DNA from: Betaproteobacteria bacterium
GTDB lineage: Bacteria > Pseudomonadota > Gammaproteobacteria > Burkholderiales > Usitatibacteraceae
Length of the DNA: 64,000 bases
Assembly (NCBI GenBank): GCA_016720925.1
Contig: JADKJR010000001.1
Location: forward strand, 248,001-312,000
Reading direction: 5' to 3'
Shown: one piece after another, positions 1 through 8,955 of the stretch
How positions within the stretch are numbered: the stretch's first letter is position 1
Layout of the letters: the number at the start of each line of letters is the position of its first letter
The notes under the pieces: model-generated
Told to the model about the DNA's origin: nothing
The model's input: only the letters and a program-made list of their open reading frames with translations
The model's database searches: none
Program-made: the position numbers and the translations under genes

Positions 1-1
1 C

Positions 2-691
2 GCCAAGTACGAACGCATGCTCACGGTGCTCGACCCAAAGCCCGGCGAGACGATTCTGGAACTAGGCTGCGGGTGGGGCGGTTTTGCGGAACATGCCGCG
101 CGGACTCGCGGTGTGCATGTCACCGGTGTGACGCTATCGCGCGCGCAACTGGAATTTGCGGTCATACGCATCGCGGATGCCAAGCTCGATCATCTGGTGG
201 ACTTGCAGTTGATCGACTACCGCGATATTCGTGGCGAGTTTGATTACATCGTCTCGATTGAAATGTTCGAGGCGGTCGGCGAGCGTTACTGGCCGACCTA
301 TTTCAAAGTAGTTCGCGAGCGCCTGAAGTCAGGTGGTCGCGCGATGATTCAAACCATCACCATCGCCGAGGACGCATTCGCCCGCTACCGCGAGACCAGT
401 GATTTCATTCGGGAATACATTTTTCCCGGCGGCATGCTGGTGCCGATTCCGCGTTTCATCGCCGGTGCGGAGGCGGCAGGATTATCGACTGGCGAGCCAT
501 ATTGTTTCGGCATCGATTATGCGGAGACCCTGAAATGGTGGCTGCACCGAGTCAATGACCGCGCCAATCAGATCAAGCCGCTCGGTTTCGACGAAAAATT
601 CCTGCAGCTCTGGCGGTTCTATCTCTGCTATTGCGAAGCCGCCTTCCGCTGCGGTCGGACCGACGTCATGCAGATCGAATTGAAAAAGTGA
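2..691 (+). CDS. Cfa-like SAM-dependent lipid methyltransferase, 5' end outside window
   Basis: The reading frame is open to the left edge, so the 229 codons here are the C-terminal part of a longer protein. The SAM-binding motif ELGCGWGGF lies near the left edge, followed by DYIVSIEMFEAVGERYW and by IREYIFPGGML, all in the order seen in cyclopropane-fatty-acyl-phospholipid synthases. Such enzymes transfer a methylene or methyl group from SAM to an unsaturated acyl chain in membrane phospholipid. E. coli Cfa has MFEHVG where this protein has MFEAVG, so a His that binds bicarbonate in Cfa is Ala here. The product may therefore be a methylated chain rather than a cyclopropane. It is followed 4 nt later by the chalcone-isomerase-like gene and probably heads or continues an operon. 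Confidence 0.85.
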   Translation, partial: AKYERMLTVLDPKPGETILELGCGWGGFAEHAARTRGVHVTGVTLSRAQLEFAVIRIADAKLDHLVDLQLIDYRDIRGEFDYIVSIEMFEAVGERYWPTYFKVVRERLKSGGRAMIQTITIAEDAFARYRETSDFIREYIFPGGMLVPIPRFIAGAEAAGLSTGEPYCFGIDYAETLKWWLHRVNDRANQIKPLGFDEKFLQLWRFYLCYCEAAFRCGRTDVMQIELKK

Positions 692-695
692 CCCC

Positions 696-1244
696 ATGAT
701 GGCGGCCCTGCGAAAAATGGCGCTGAGGACTTTGCTTGCGGCGTCGCTGGCAGGTGCCATGCCTGGCATCGCACAGATGCTGCCGGCGGTGGTAACGCGA
801 GATGTGCCGGGGTTGACGCCGTTCGGCGAGGGCACGATGCGGTTTCTTGGCTTCAAGGTTTACGACGTGCGTCTGTGGACAGCCATGAAGTCGTTCACCC
901 ACATGGACCCGTTCGCGCTCGAACTGATCTACGACTTGTCGCTCAGCGGACGCGATATCGCCGAACGCAGCATCAAGGAAATGCGCGATCAGGGACATAA
1001 CGACGAAGCAAAGTTGAAGCGCTGGGGCGAGGAGATGGTGAAGATATTTCCGGATATCAGGCAGGGCGACACACTGGTTGGTGTATCCGTGCCAGGGAAA
1101 GAAGCGCGATTCTACACACGCGAAAAGTTTATCGCCTCCGTCGCGGACCCGGAGTTTGCCCGCGCTTTCTTCGATATCTGGCTGTCGGAAAAGACCAGCG
1201 CGCCCGGCGTCCGCACCCGCCTGCTCGGCATGCCGGCAAAGTAG
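696..1244 (+). CDS. Chalcone isomerase-like periplasmic protein
   Basis: This 182-residue protein starts with a basic then hydrophobic stretch ending near AGAMPGIAQ, which looks like a signal peptide. The mature part contains FGEGTMRFLGFKVYDVRLW and later ELIYDLSLSGRDIAERSIKEM, the pattern of the bacterial chalcone-isomerase-like family (PF16036 type). True flavonoid chemistry is unlikely in this setting; members often sit beside Cfa-like enzymes and DUF3833 lipoproteins and may bind fatty acids. It begins 4 nt after the Cfa-like gene and ends 8 nt before the MFS gene. The family call comes from motif recognition; the fatty-acid link is inference. Confidence 0.75.
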   Translation: MMAALRKMALRTLLAASLAGAMPGIAQMLPAVVTRDVPGLTPFGEGTMRFLGFKVYDVRLWTAMKSFTHMDPFALELIYDLSLSGRDIAERSIKEMRDQGHNDEAKLKRWGEEMVKIFPDIRQGDTLVGVSVPGKEARFYTREKFIASVADPEFARAFFDIWLSEKTSAPGVRTRLLGMPAK

Positions 1245-1252
1245 CTATCCCG

Positions 1253-2605
1253 ATGCCGCAGACAGACTCGTTGGCCGCGCCGCCCGCCCACATTTCCTCC
1301 TGGCGGCTATTCGCCTATGGCCTCACGGCGCTGCCTCTGGCGATGGCAGCATTGCCCATCTATGTTCACGTGCCGAAGTTCTACGCTGACGTCATGGGCC
1401 TGAATCTGATCGCTATCGGCGGGCTATTGTTGGCTGCGCGCCTGTTCGATGCCGTGCAGGACCCGCTGCTCGGCTACTGGAGCGACCGAGCCCGCGATCG
1501 CCGGGGCGGCCGATGGCGCTGGGTGGTATTGGGAACGCCGTTTCTGGCGCTGGGCATGCTGGGCCTGTTTCGTCCGCCGCATTGGGACGCCGCCGCGCTG
1601 AGCGCATGGTTGATCGCAATGCTGATGCTGGTCTACACCGCATTCAGCATGTTGCAGATCAGTTATCAAGCTTATGGCGCGGAGATTTCCGATCATCCCG
1701 TCGCGCGCACGCGTGTCACCTCGATTCGCGAAGGGCTCGGGCTGGTTGGCGTCTTTCTGGCAGCGGCACTGCCGGAAGTGCTGTCGAAATCCATGGGCCC
1801 GCGTGACGGATACACGATCTTCGCCTATATTTTTGCGCCCTTGCTGTTGGCGATGGTCGTGGTGTCGATCAAGTTTTCCCCGCCGCCGGTTGCGCGTTCT
1901 CGTGTGTCGACCCACAGCGCCCTTCGCGCAATGACCACGCCGTTGAAAAACGCGCGATTCAACCACCTGCTGCTCATCTTTGTGTTTAACGGCATCGCGG
2001 CGTCGATACCGGCCACGCTCGTGCTGTTCTTTATTGAAGACGTTGTCCAGCGTGCGGATCTATCGGCTTATTTTCTGATCGTCTATTTCGCCGCCGGTGC
2101 GCTCGGCATGCCGCTGTGGGTGTGGCTATCCGCGCGCACCGGCAAGGGACGCGCATGGCTCATCGGCATGGTGCTGTCCATCGCCGCGTTCATCTGGGCA
2201 TTCCTGCTCGGGCCGGGCGATGCAATGCCATTCATGCTGATCTGTGCCTTGTCCGGTCTGGGACTGGGTGCGGACCTCGCATTGCCACCATCGATCCTGG
2301 CGGACGTGATCGACGATGATGAGCGCAGGCACCTTGGTCGCCTGGAGGGCGCGTATTTCGGGCTGTGGAATCTGGTGACGAAAATGAATCTGGCGCTCGC
2401 GGCGGGCATCGCACTGCCGGTGTTGGCGCTGCTCGGCTACCAGTCGCGGCTGACCACCGACCCGCAAGCGCTGATTTACCTGGCGGCCGTGTATGCGCTG
2501 TTGCCGTGTGCATTGAAGGCCATCGCGGCGCTGTTTCTGGTGCGGTCGCCGTTTTTCTCGCCGGCAGCGGTTGGCGATCCAATCCCTACGGAAGCGACAT
2601 CATGA
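1253..2605 (+). CDS. MFS transporter, glycoside-pentoside-hexuronide (MelB-like) type
   Basis: The 450-residue protein has about twelve hydrophobic segments and the signature of the GPH/MelB branch of the major facilitator superfamily: FDAVQDPLLGYWSDRARDR after helix 2, RTRVTSIREGLG in the middle, and SILADVIDDDERRHLGRLEGAYFG in the second half. GPH carriers move small organic solutes with a cation. In this gene set, beside a lipid methyltransferase and DUF3833, the substrate is more likely lipid-related than a sugar, but the sequence does not prove it. Its stop overlaps the start of the DUF3833 gene as ATGA, so translation is probably coupled. Confidence 0.8.
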   Translation: MPQTDSLAAPPAHISSWRLFAYGLTALPLAMAALPIYVHVPKFYADVMGLNLIAIGGLLLAARLFDAVQDPLLGYWSDRARDRRGGRWRWVVLGTPFLALGMLGLFRPPHWDAAALSAWLIAMLMLVYTAFSMLQISYQAYGAEISDHPVARTRVTSIREGLGLVGVFLAAALPEVLSKSMGPRDGYTIFAYIFAPLLLAMVVVSIKFSPPPVARSRVSTHSALRAMTTPLKNARFNHLLLIFVFNGIAASIPATLVLFFIEDVVQRADLSAYFLIVYFAAGALGMPLWVWLSARTGKGRAWLIGMVLSIAAFIWAFLLGPGDAMPFMLICALSGLGLGADLALPPSILADVIDDDERRHLGRLEGAYFGLWNLVTKMNLALAAGIALPVLALLGYQSRLTTDPQALIYLAAVYALLPCALKAIAALFLVRSPFFSPAAVGDPIPTEATS

Positions 2606-3123
2606 TGAAAAAAATGTTTGCCATGTGTCTCGTCGTGCTGCTGGCGGGCTGCGAAACCATCGCGCCAATCGACTACATCAAGGAAACGCCAAAACTCGAT
2701 CTCTCGACCTATTTCAATGGCAAGGTCGACGGTTGGGGCATGGTGCAGGACCGCTCCGGAAAAGTGTTAAGGCGCATGGTGGTAGAGATGGATTGCACAT
2801 GGAATGGCAACGAAGGCGTGCTCGATGAATCGTTTCGCTGGTCGGATGGCAAGACGGAAAAACGTGTGTGGAAAATTCGCAAGGACGGAGATCGCTATGT
2901 CGGCACCGCTGCCGATGTGGTCGGTGAAGCGCAAGGCGTGGCGGCCGGCAATGCGCTGCAGTGGCGCTACAAGTTGCGGCTGCCGGACGATGTCGGCGGC
3001 TACGAAATGAACATGGACGACTGGATGTGGATGATCGACGACAAGACGCTGACCAATCGCACCGCCATGAGCAAGCTCGGCGTGCAGTTTGCCGAGATCA
3101 CAATTTTCTTTCGCAAGCGGTAG
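2602..3123 (+). CDS. DUF3833 family lipoprotein
   Basis: The start was set at the ATG that overlaps the MFS stop. The 173-residue protein opens with a lipoprotein signal peptide ending in the lipobox LLAGC, so it should be lipid-anchored after Cys. The mature part shows the DUF3833 pattern: LDLSTYFNGKVDGWGMVQDRSGKVLRRM, then the conserved DDWMWMIDDKTLTNR and MSKLGVQFAEITIFFRKR at the C-terminus. The function of the family is unknown; it recurs with Cfa-like enzymes, SDR proteins and ChrR-type regulators. Its place between the MFS and SDR genes supports membership of the same operon. Confidence 0.8.
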   Translation: MMKKMFAMCLVVLLAGCETIAPIDYIKETPKLDLSTYFNGKVDGWGMVQDRSGKVLRRMVVEMDCTWNGNEGVLDESFRWSDGKTEKRVWKIRKDGDRYVGTAADVVGEAQGVAAGNALQWRYKLRLPDDVGGYEMNMDDWMWMIDDKTLTNRTAMSKLGVQFAEITIFFRKR

Positions 3124-3247
3124 TTGCGGCGGCAGGCGCGTGAACCATAGAAGACGCAAAGGCAAAAACGGTCGTGGAAGCGAGAGGGACGCTCTTTACC
3201 CTCCTTGTTTTCTGTGGCGCGGAAGTTTTTGTTGATGACATCAGGAT

Positions 3248-3317
3248 TCAAACACCAGCGCGGGCGGGGCTTCCGGGCCGAAAATGGCTGGAAAGCCGCG
3301 CCAGTCATGGTGTTTTG
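3248..3317. repeat. REP-like dispersed palindrome, copy 1
   Basis: This is an imperfect inverted repeat. The left arm reads CAAACACCAGCGCGGG and GGCTTCC; the right arm reads GGAAAGCCGCGCCAG and TGGTGTTTTG. It shares arm sequence and central spacing with five other copies in this window (26733, 32864, 47051, 51538, 58718). It sits in the 235-bp gap between the DUF3833 and SDR genes, where no coding sequence is seen. Confidence 0.75.
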
Positions 3318-3358
3318 ATCATTTATTTGCAAGGCAGAAACAGGTTCAAAGAATCAAT

Positions 3359-4138
3359 ATGTCCCTCAACAACAAAATTGCTGACTGGTCGAATAGGCGC
3401 GTGTGGATTGTTGGCGCATCCACCGGCATCGGCGCTGCGCTGGCCGTTCAGTTGCATGGCCTGGGCGCCAGGGTCGCGGTGTCGGCGCGCAGCGAAGACA
3501 AACTGAATGAGATGGTCAAGCGCCTTGGGCCATCGCAGTCCCTCGCCTTGCCGCTGGACATTACGCAGGTAGAGACCATCAAGAGGGCCGAGGAAAAATT
3601 GGTCGGAGCGTGGGGCGGCTATGATCTGGTTATTTTCATGGCGGGCGACTACGCGGCCATGCGTGCGTGGGAAATTGATCTGGCGCTTGCCAGGCGGATG
3701 GTGTCGATCAACTGGGAGGGTTTTCTCAATGGCCTGTCAGTGGTAATACCCCGGTTCATGAACCAGGGATCTGGCGGGATCGCGCTGGTATCCAGCGTCG
3801 CCGGCTATCGCGGTTTGCCGAATAGCCTGGTGTACGGGCCGACCAAGGCAGCGCTGATTAACCTGGCCGAGACGCTGTACATCGACCTCAAAGAGAAGGG
3901 CCTCGATGTATACCTCATTTGTCCAGGATTCGTGAAGACGCCGATGACCGACAAGAACGATTTCAAGATGCCATACCTGATCACGCCGGAAGCGGCCGCG
4001 GCGGAAATCATCAAGGGATTCCGCAAAGGCGAATTCGAGATTCACTTTCCAAAAGCGTTCACGCGCTTGCTGAAGGCCTTGCGTCAGTTGCCGTACTCGT
4101 TGTATTTTCCGGTCATCAAGCGATCAACAAAATCATGA
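3359..4138 (+). CDS. Short-chain dehydrogenase/reductase
   Basis: The open frame extends further 5', but that part runs through the dispersed repeat, so the ATG at 3359 was chosen. The 259-residue product has the Rossmann motif VGASTGIGAALA near residue 20, a Ser in ALVSSVAGYRG and the catalytic YGPTKAAL (Tyr-x3-Lys), all typical of classical SDR oxidoreductases that use NAD(P). The substrate cannot be read from the sequence. The preceding gap and repeat could separate it from the upstream lipid genes, but its end overlaps the SnoaL-like gene (ATGA), so those two are coupled. Confidence 0.85.
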   Translation: MSLNNKIADWSNRRVWIVGASTGIGAALAVQLHGLGARVAVSARSEDKLNEMVKRLGPSQSLALPLDITQVETIKRAEEKLVGAWGGYDLVIFMAGDYAAMRAWEIDLALARRMVSINWEGFLNGLSVVIPRFMNQGSGGIALVSSVAGYRGLPNSLVYGPTKAALINLAETLYIDLKEKGLDVYLICPGFVKTPMTDKNDFKMPYLITPEAAAAEIIKGFRKGEFEIHFPKAFTRLLKALRQLPYSLYFPVIKRSTKS

Positions 4139-4569
4139 CCATGCGTAGCGACCCCCTGCACAGGCTTGTTCACTACTGGCAGACATTGACGCCGGAGACG
4201 GTTGCGTCAATTGCCGACGTCTATACCGAAGATGCTTGTTTTCGCGATCCGTTCAACGACGTGACCGGCATCGAGGCAATCAAGCATATCTTTGCCGACA
4301 TGTTTGTGCGCCTGGAAGGGCCGCGCTTCACCATCATTGAGACGATTGAACAGGATCACGGCGCGATGCTGATCTGGGACTTTGATTTCCGCATCAGGAC
4401 GCTCAAGCCCGAACAGCACCGTCGAATACACGGTGCCTCCCACATTCGCTTTGCAGTGGATGGGCGCGTCCACTATCACCGCGACTACTGGGATGCGGCC
4501 GGCGAATTGTACGAGCAGTTACCGGTCGTGGGCGGGCTAATGCGGTTTCTGAAAAAACGCATGGGATAA
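4135..4569 (+). CDS. SnoaL-like / NTF2-fold protein
   Basis: The 144-residue protein starts at the ATG overlapping the SDR stop. It has the small cone-fold pattern of SnoaL-like proteins: VASIADVYTEDACFRDPFNDVTG near the N-terminus, a helix with IKHIFADMF, then strands ending in HIRFAVDGRVHYHRDYWDAAGELYEQLP. The Tyr-His-x-Asp-Tyr-Trp-Asp segment is common in the NTF2-like proteins found next to ChrR-type sigma/anti-sigma loci. It may bind or isomerise a small hydrophobic ligand, but no reaction can be assigned. It is the last gene of the plus-strand set and faces the TPR-methyltransferase gene. Confidence 0.75.
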   Translation: MTMRSDPLHRLVHYWQTLTPETVASIADVYTEDACFRDPFNDVTGIEAIKHIFADMFVRLEGPRFTIIETIEQDHGAMLIWDFDFRIRTLKPEQHRRIHGASHIRFAVDGRVHYHRDYWDAAGELYEQLPVVGGLMRFLKKRMG

Positions 4570-4624
4570 CACCGGTCTTTCGCATGGCGAAAAATGGCAT
4601 CGGTCGGTGGCAAAGGTTGTATTG

Positions 4625-6049
4625 CTACGCCTTTTGCAGAATAAATACATGACCTTTGAGAGGTATTCCGTTTTCGGTTCGTATTCGGGTGTCAACGCGT
4701 TTTGTCACGGCAAAAGCATGATCATCCGCCAGTCGCTCTATGTACCGAGTGCCGTGGGCATAGCGTCCAGTGGGCAGCAAGAAATAGTCCTGCTCAAGGC
4801 CGGCCGGGGTCTCGGTCGAGAAGGCAAAACGCCCGCCGCCAGTCAGTCGTGCCGCGACAAGTGCAAATATTTCTTCCAGGCGACCGAGATAAATAAGCAC
4901 ATCAGTTGCGGTTATCAGGTCAAACTCGTCAAGCGTACCGGAGAGGTAGGTTTCAAGGTTGTTTTCAGTCAGCTCGTCGTAGAGGTTTCGGTCACGCGCC
5001 TTCGCAAGCATCGCGCCAGACAGATCCACCCCCACCAATTTTGCGGCGAACGGACGTACCTCCTGGCCAAACAGCCCGGTGCCGCAGCCCAGGTCGAGGG
5101 CATTGGGTAGCCGCGAGTGTTGTGCCGCAAAGCCTGTCAACCAGGCGTTCAATTCCGTCATCAGCAGTGCCGGTATTCGATAACCCAGCCGTTGTGCAAG
5201 GTGCTCGTCGAACGTGGCTGCCATGCCTGCGTAGAGCCGTTCCACCATTGCGTGCGGCGCAGCGACGGGCTGGTCGCCACGATAGTGCGCAAGCTTGAAT
5301 TGGGCAGTCGAATGCGCAGCGTCAAGTACCAGCACCTGCTTCACACAGGCAATGGCGCGCGCGTCATCACCGGACAAGTGGCGGCATTCGGCCAGGTCGA
5401 GCCACGCATCAAGGTGTGCGGAATCGTGCTCGACGACCGATTCAAAACATTGCGCCGCGAGCGAGAGCTGTTGGCCGCGCAGATGATGAAGGCCAAGCCC
5501 GTAATGCGCATTGGCCATGCACGGATTGATGGACAACGCGCGGCGGTAGCACGCCTCCGCCGAATCTAGCGCGGCTAGTTCGACAAGCACGTTGGCCAGA
5601 TTGACGAGCGCCTCGGGAAACTGCGGATGATGCGCAATTGCCGCTTCAAACGCACGCCGCGCCCCTTGCCAGTCATGCTTCTGTTGCAGCAACACGCCAA
5701 GGTTGTAATGGGCGAGCGGGTAGCGAGGCTCCATGCGCAGTGCTTGACGGTAAAGCGATTCCGCGCGCTCGAAAGCGTTCATTTGGAAGTGCGCGAGCCC
5801 GGTCTGCAGCAGCCAAAGCGGATTGCGGCGATTTGCTGCGAGGGCAAACTCGAAATGCCCGATGGCCGCAGGCAAGTCACCGCTGCGCTGTTCGATAATG
5901 CCCAGCCAGAATCTCAGTGGCGCCTGTCGCGCCGGTTCCGTCACCGAGGCAAGAAATCGATTGCAGTCGGCCCGCGCACCACCAAGATCGCCGCGACGGA
6001 TCTTCTCGCCGACGGCATGAATGGTCTCTTGGTCGGGTGCCGTCGCCAC
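4625..6049 (-). CDS. TPR-repeat SAM-dependent methyltransferase
   Basis: The 474-residue protein has two parts. Residues of about 35-260 are tandem tetratricopeptide repeats, visible as recurring units such as YPLAHYNLGVLLQQKHDWQ and FPEALVNLANVLVELAALD. The C-terminal part holds a class I methyltransferase with the SAM motif ALDLGCGTGLFG and a following VGVDLSGAMLAKA. The same architecture is found in proteins called putative TPR methyltransferases; the substrate is unknown. The start is a GTG close behind dolP, with only a weak ribosome binding site, so the exact N-terminus is uncertain. It lies last in the lpoA-yraN-diaA-dolP strand set. Confidence 0.8.
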   Translation of the reverse strand: MATAPDQETIHAVGEKIRRGDLGGARADCNRFLASVTEPARQAPLRFWLGIIEQRSGDLPAAIGHFEFALAANRRNPLWLLQTGLAHFQMNAFERAESLYRQALRMEPRYPLAHYNLGVLLQQKHDWQGARRAFEAAIAHHPQFPEALVNLANVLVELAALDSAEACYRRALSINPCMANAHYGLGLHHLRGQQLSLAAQCFESVVEHDSAHLDAWLDLAECRHLSGDDARAIACVKQVLVLDAAHSTAQFKLAHYRGDQPVAAPHAMVERLYAGMAATFDEHLAQRLGYRIPALLMTELNAWLTGFAAQHSRLPNALDLGCGTGLFGQEVRPFAAKLVGVDLSGAMLAKARDRNLYDELTENNLETYLSGTLDEFDLITATDVLIYLGRLEEIFALVAARLTGGGRFAFSTETPAGLEQDYFLLPTGRYAHGTRYIERLADDHAFAVTKRVDTRIRTENGIPLKGHVFILQKA

Positions 6050-6059
6050 ACGCGAGCCG

Positions 6060-6649
6060 CTATTTCTTCGGTGCGGACTCGATATATTCGAATACCTTCA
6101 CCACGCGCGCCACCCCGCTCGTGGTGCGCGCAAGCTCCGCCGCGGCATCTCCTTCGTCACGCGTGACAATGCCCATCAGGAACACGGTGCTGGCTTCCGT
6201 GACCACCTTCACGTGATTGGCGGAGAATTTGCCGTTGCTGATGAAGCGCGCTTTTGTGTTGGTGGTCGTCAGGCTGTCGCTGCTGCGCGCGGCCAGCGAG
6301 GCATTACCGGCGACCGCCAGTTCATTGGTGACGTTCTTGACGCTGGGAATGCCCCGCACCGCTTGCTCAATATCCTTCTTCATCTGCTCGCTCGGCACTT
6401 CGCCGGTCAGCAGCACCGATAAATTGAAGCTGGTGACGTTGACATGCGCGTCGTTGAAGCGATCGATCAGGCGCGCACGCGCTTTCCACTCGATATTTTC
6501 GTCCTCGATATAGATACCTGCCGATCGGCGGTCATCGACCAGCATCACGGTGGCACCGATGCCGGTGGCGGCGAGCGTGAAACACCCCTGCAAAACCAGC
6601 GTAGAGGCAGCGACGACAAACAGGGCAGCAATTTTCATCGGTGAGCGCA

Positions 6650-6650
<1 letters not shown>
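6060..6650 (-). CDS. dolP: DolP/YraP-like outer-membrane lipoprotein with two BON domains
   Basis: The 196-residue protein has a lipoprotein signal peptide with the lipobox VLQGC, then two BON domains of about 65 residues each. The first contains VNVTSFNLSVLLTGEVPSE and the second HVKVVTEASTVFLMGIVTRDE. This matches DolP, an outer-membrane lipoprotein that binds anionic phospholipid at division sites and helps envelope integrity. The gene overlaps diaA by one base (TAATG), with a clear GGAG eight bases before the ATG. The order diaA-dolP is the same as in E. coli yraO-yraP, which supports the call. Confidence 0.85.
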
Positions 6651-7252
<602 letters not shown>

Positions 7253-7627
7253 TTACGCTTCAAACGCATTGGGCAGCCATTCGACATCGTTCACATGCAA
7301 CCCGTTCAATAGCACCGCATCGAATCGGCAAAGGGGAAGCTGTTTCATGCCGGCAAGGTAATGCTGTGCCGCGGCGATCAGGCGTGCCTGTTTGGTGGGC
7401 GTGATGCTGGCGGCGGGGCCGCCGAAATCATTGCCTTTGTGGCGTCGACGCAAGCGCACCTCGACAAACACCAGTGTGGCGTCCTGCTGCATGACCAGAT
7501 CAATCTCGCCGAATCGGCAACGATAATTGCGCGCGACCAGCGTCAGCCCGCGCTTGATCAGAAAACTTTCAGCGATACGCTCGGCGCTGTCGCCTGTCTG
7601 TTTGGTCGTGAACAGCCGCGACAGCAT
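7253..7627 (-). CDS. YraN/UPF0102 family nuclease-like protein
   Basis: Start placed at the ATG opening MLSRLFTTKQTGDSAERIAESFL, giving 124 residues; the longer open frame upstream is a shadow of lpoA. The protein shows the UPF0102 core: TGDSAERIAESFLIKRGL, NYRCRFGEIDLVMQ, and LVFVEVRLRRRHKGNDFGG. The Glu-Asp-Glu pattern resembles a Holliday-junction-resolvase-like nuclease fold, though biochemical roles of the family are poorly defined. It lies between lpoA and diaA as in E. coli. Confidence 0.85.
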   Translation of the reverse strand: MLSRLFTTKQTGDSAERIAESFLIKRGLTLVARNYRCRFGEIDLVMQQDATLVFVEVRLRRRHKGNDFGGPAASITPTKQARLIAAAQHYLAGMKQLPLCRFDAVLLNGLHVNDVEWLPNAFEA

Positions 7628-7640
7628 GATGCGTTGGGCG

Positions 7641-8879
7641 CTATTCGACGGGCTTGAACAACGCCGGCCGGCCATCGCGCATTTCCCCGGAAGCCAGCAT
7701 TCGCACAAACTGATGACCCTCCAGGGTGATGCGTCCGGTGACACCGTCGAGTGCGGGAGCGCCCTTCGGTTTGTCGGTGCGGGCGACCAGTTGCGCGAGC
7801 CGCCAGGCGTCGATGCCGAGCGCATACAGCCGCTCGTAGTCGATCGGCATTGACTCAACAGGCTTCGAATATGCCATTACTGCCGGATGGTCGGGTTGCA
7901 CGAACCAGGGCATCTCCATGAAGCGCACGCTCTCCAGATCGAGGTTTTCCACCGCTTCGGCGCGCGGATCGATGGTCATTGAGGTCGAGAAGACGGGCAT
8001 GCCGGGTGGCAGGTAGGGGCGGGCGACACGCGCCACTTTCATTTCCGCGGCAAGGAAGACGACATCGGCGGTGGCCCTTTCCATGGTGGCGGCGATGCGT
8101 GGTCCTTCACTCAGGTCGCCGCTGACTACGAGGCGGGCCGCGATTTCGCCACCCAATCGAATCCATTCTTTCTCAAAACTGTCCTGCACCCGTTTGGCCA
8201 AAGGTGTACCGGCGGTCACGACCGCCACGCGACGCAAGCCTTCATTGGCGGCCGTGCGAGCGGCGAGGCGCGCCTCCCAATCCAGATTAAGGGAGATATA
8301 GAAAAACCGATCCGGGAGATCGCGGTCATTTGGGCCCGCGTCGACGGGTGCATTCAGCGCCAGGCTGGGCAGGTAACCGGATTCTTTCACCATGATATTC
8401 GCGCCATCGCGCGTCACGCCGCCGACAATCGCCATCGCGCCGTCCGCGGTGGCTTTGCGATATTGGGTGGCCAGTGACGCCGTATCGTCGTCCGCCGTAT
8501 AGACACGAAATGGTGCGGCGTTTTTGCCATCCGCATTGGCGCCCGCCAGAAAACCTTGCTTCACGGCATCGGCGACCTTGCCAAAGGTTTTGGACCCGAG
8601 GGGCAGGATCAGCGCGATATGTGGCAGTGGCGGCAATACTTTTTGTGGTGGAACCATTTCGGGCTTTGCCGCGTTGCCATCTTTGAATTCTTCCATGGCG
8701 GAAGGCGCGGCTTCAGGATTGATTGATGCCACCACGGGTGCCTGATTGGCGGGCGCCGCGGGCGTCGTTTGTGCGGCGGCCGCACCCGAGCCGGTCTTGG
8801 GCGTGCTTGCAGGTTTGACCCCATGCGTCGACAATGTCTGCGCGCAGGCTGTCAGCAGCAGAAACAGCGCCGCCGTCAT
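7641..8879 (-). CDS. lpoA: LpoA-like penicillin-binding protein activator lipoprotein
   Basis: Start set at MTAALFLLLTACAQ, which gives a lipoprotein signal peptide with lipobox LLTAC and a 412-residue precursor. After a low-complexity Ala/Pro linker of about 70 residues comes a periplasmic-binding-protein-like domain beginning PHIALILPLGSKTFG and containing GAMAIVGGVTRDG and RRVAVVTAGTPLAKRVQDSF. This corresponds to the C-terminal domain of LpoA, which in E. coli stimulates PBP1a from the outer membrane. The N-terminal TPR domain of E. coli LpoA is missing, a common shorter form in Betaproteobacteria. The AAAGGG before the ATG is unusually close (one base), so the start is not fully certain. 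Confidence 0.8.
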   Translation of the reverse strand: MTAALFLLLTACAQTLSTHGVKPASTPKTGSGAAAAQTTPAAPANQAPVVASINPEAAPSAMEEFKDGNAAKPEMVPPQKVLPPLPHIALILPLGSKTFGKVADAVKQGFLAGANADGKNAAPFRVYTADDDTASLATQYRKATADGAMAIVGGVTRDGANIMVKESGYLPSLALNAPVDAGPNDRDLPDRFFYISLNLDWEARLAARTAANEGLRRVAVVTAGTPLAKRVQDSFEKEWIRLGGEIAARLVVSGDLSEGPRIAATMERATADVVFLAAEMKVARVARPYLPPGMPVFSTSMTIDPRAEAVENLDLESVRFMEMPWFVQPDHPAVMAYSKPVESMPIDYERLYALGIDAWRLAQLVARTDKPKGAPALDGVTGRITLEGHQFVRMLASGEMRDGRPALFKPVE

Positions 8880-8955
8880 TCCCTTTATAAAAAGTTGTTC
8901 AATGCGCGTCGCGCGGCAGGAAGTGTAAATCGTGATCTCCCGGCAGGAAGCAAAA

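Noticed and set aside
4571..4600. TTTCGC-ATG-GCGAAA hairpin between the convergent SnoaL-like and TPR-methyltransferase genes as terminator
   Set aside because: Stem of only 6 bp with a 3-base loop and no T-run after it on the plus strand.
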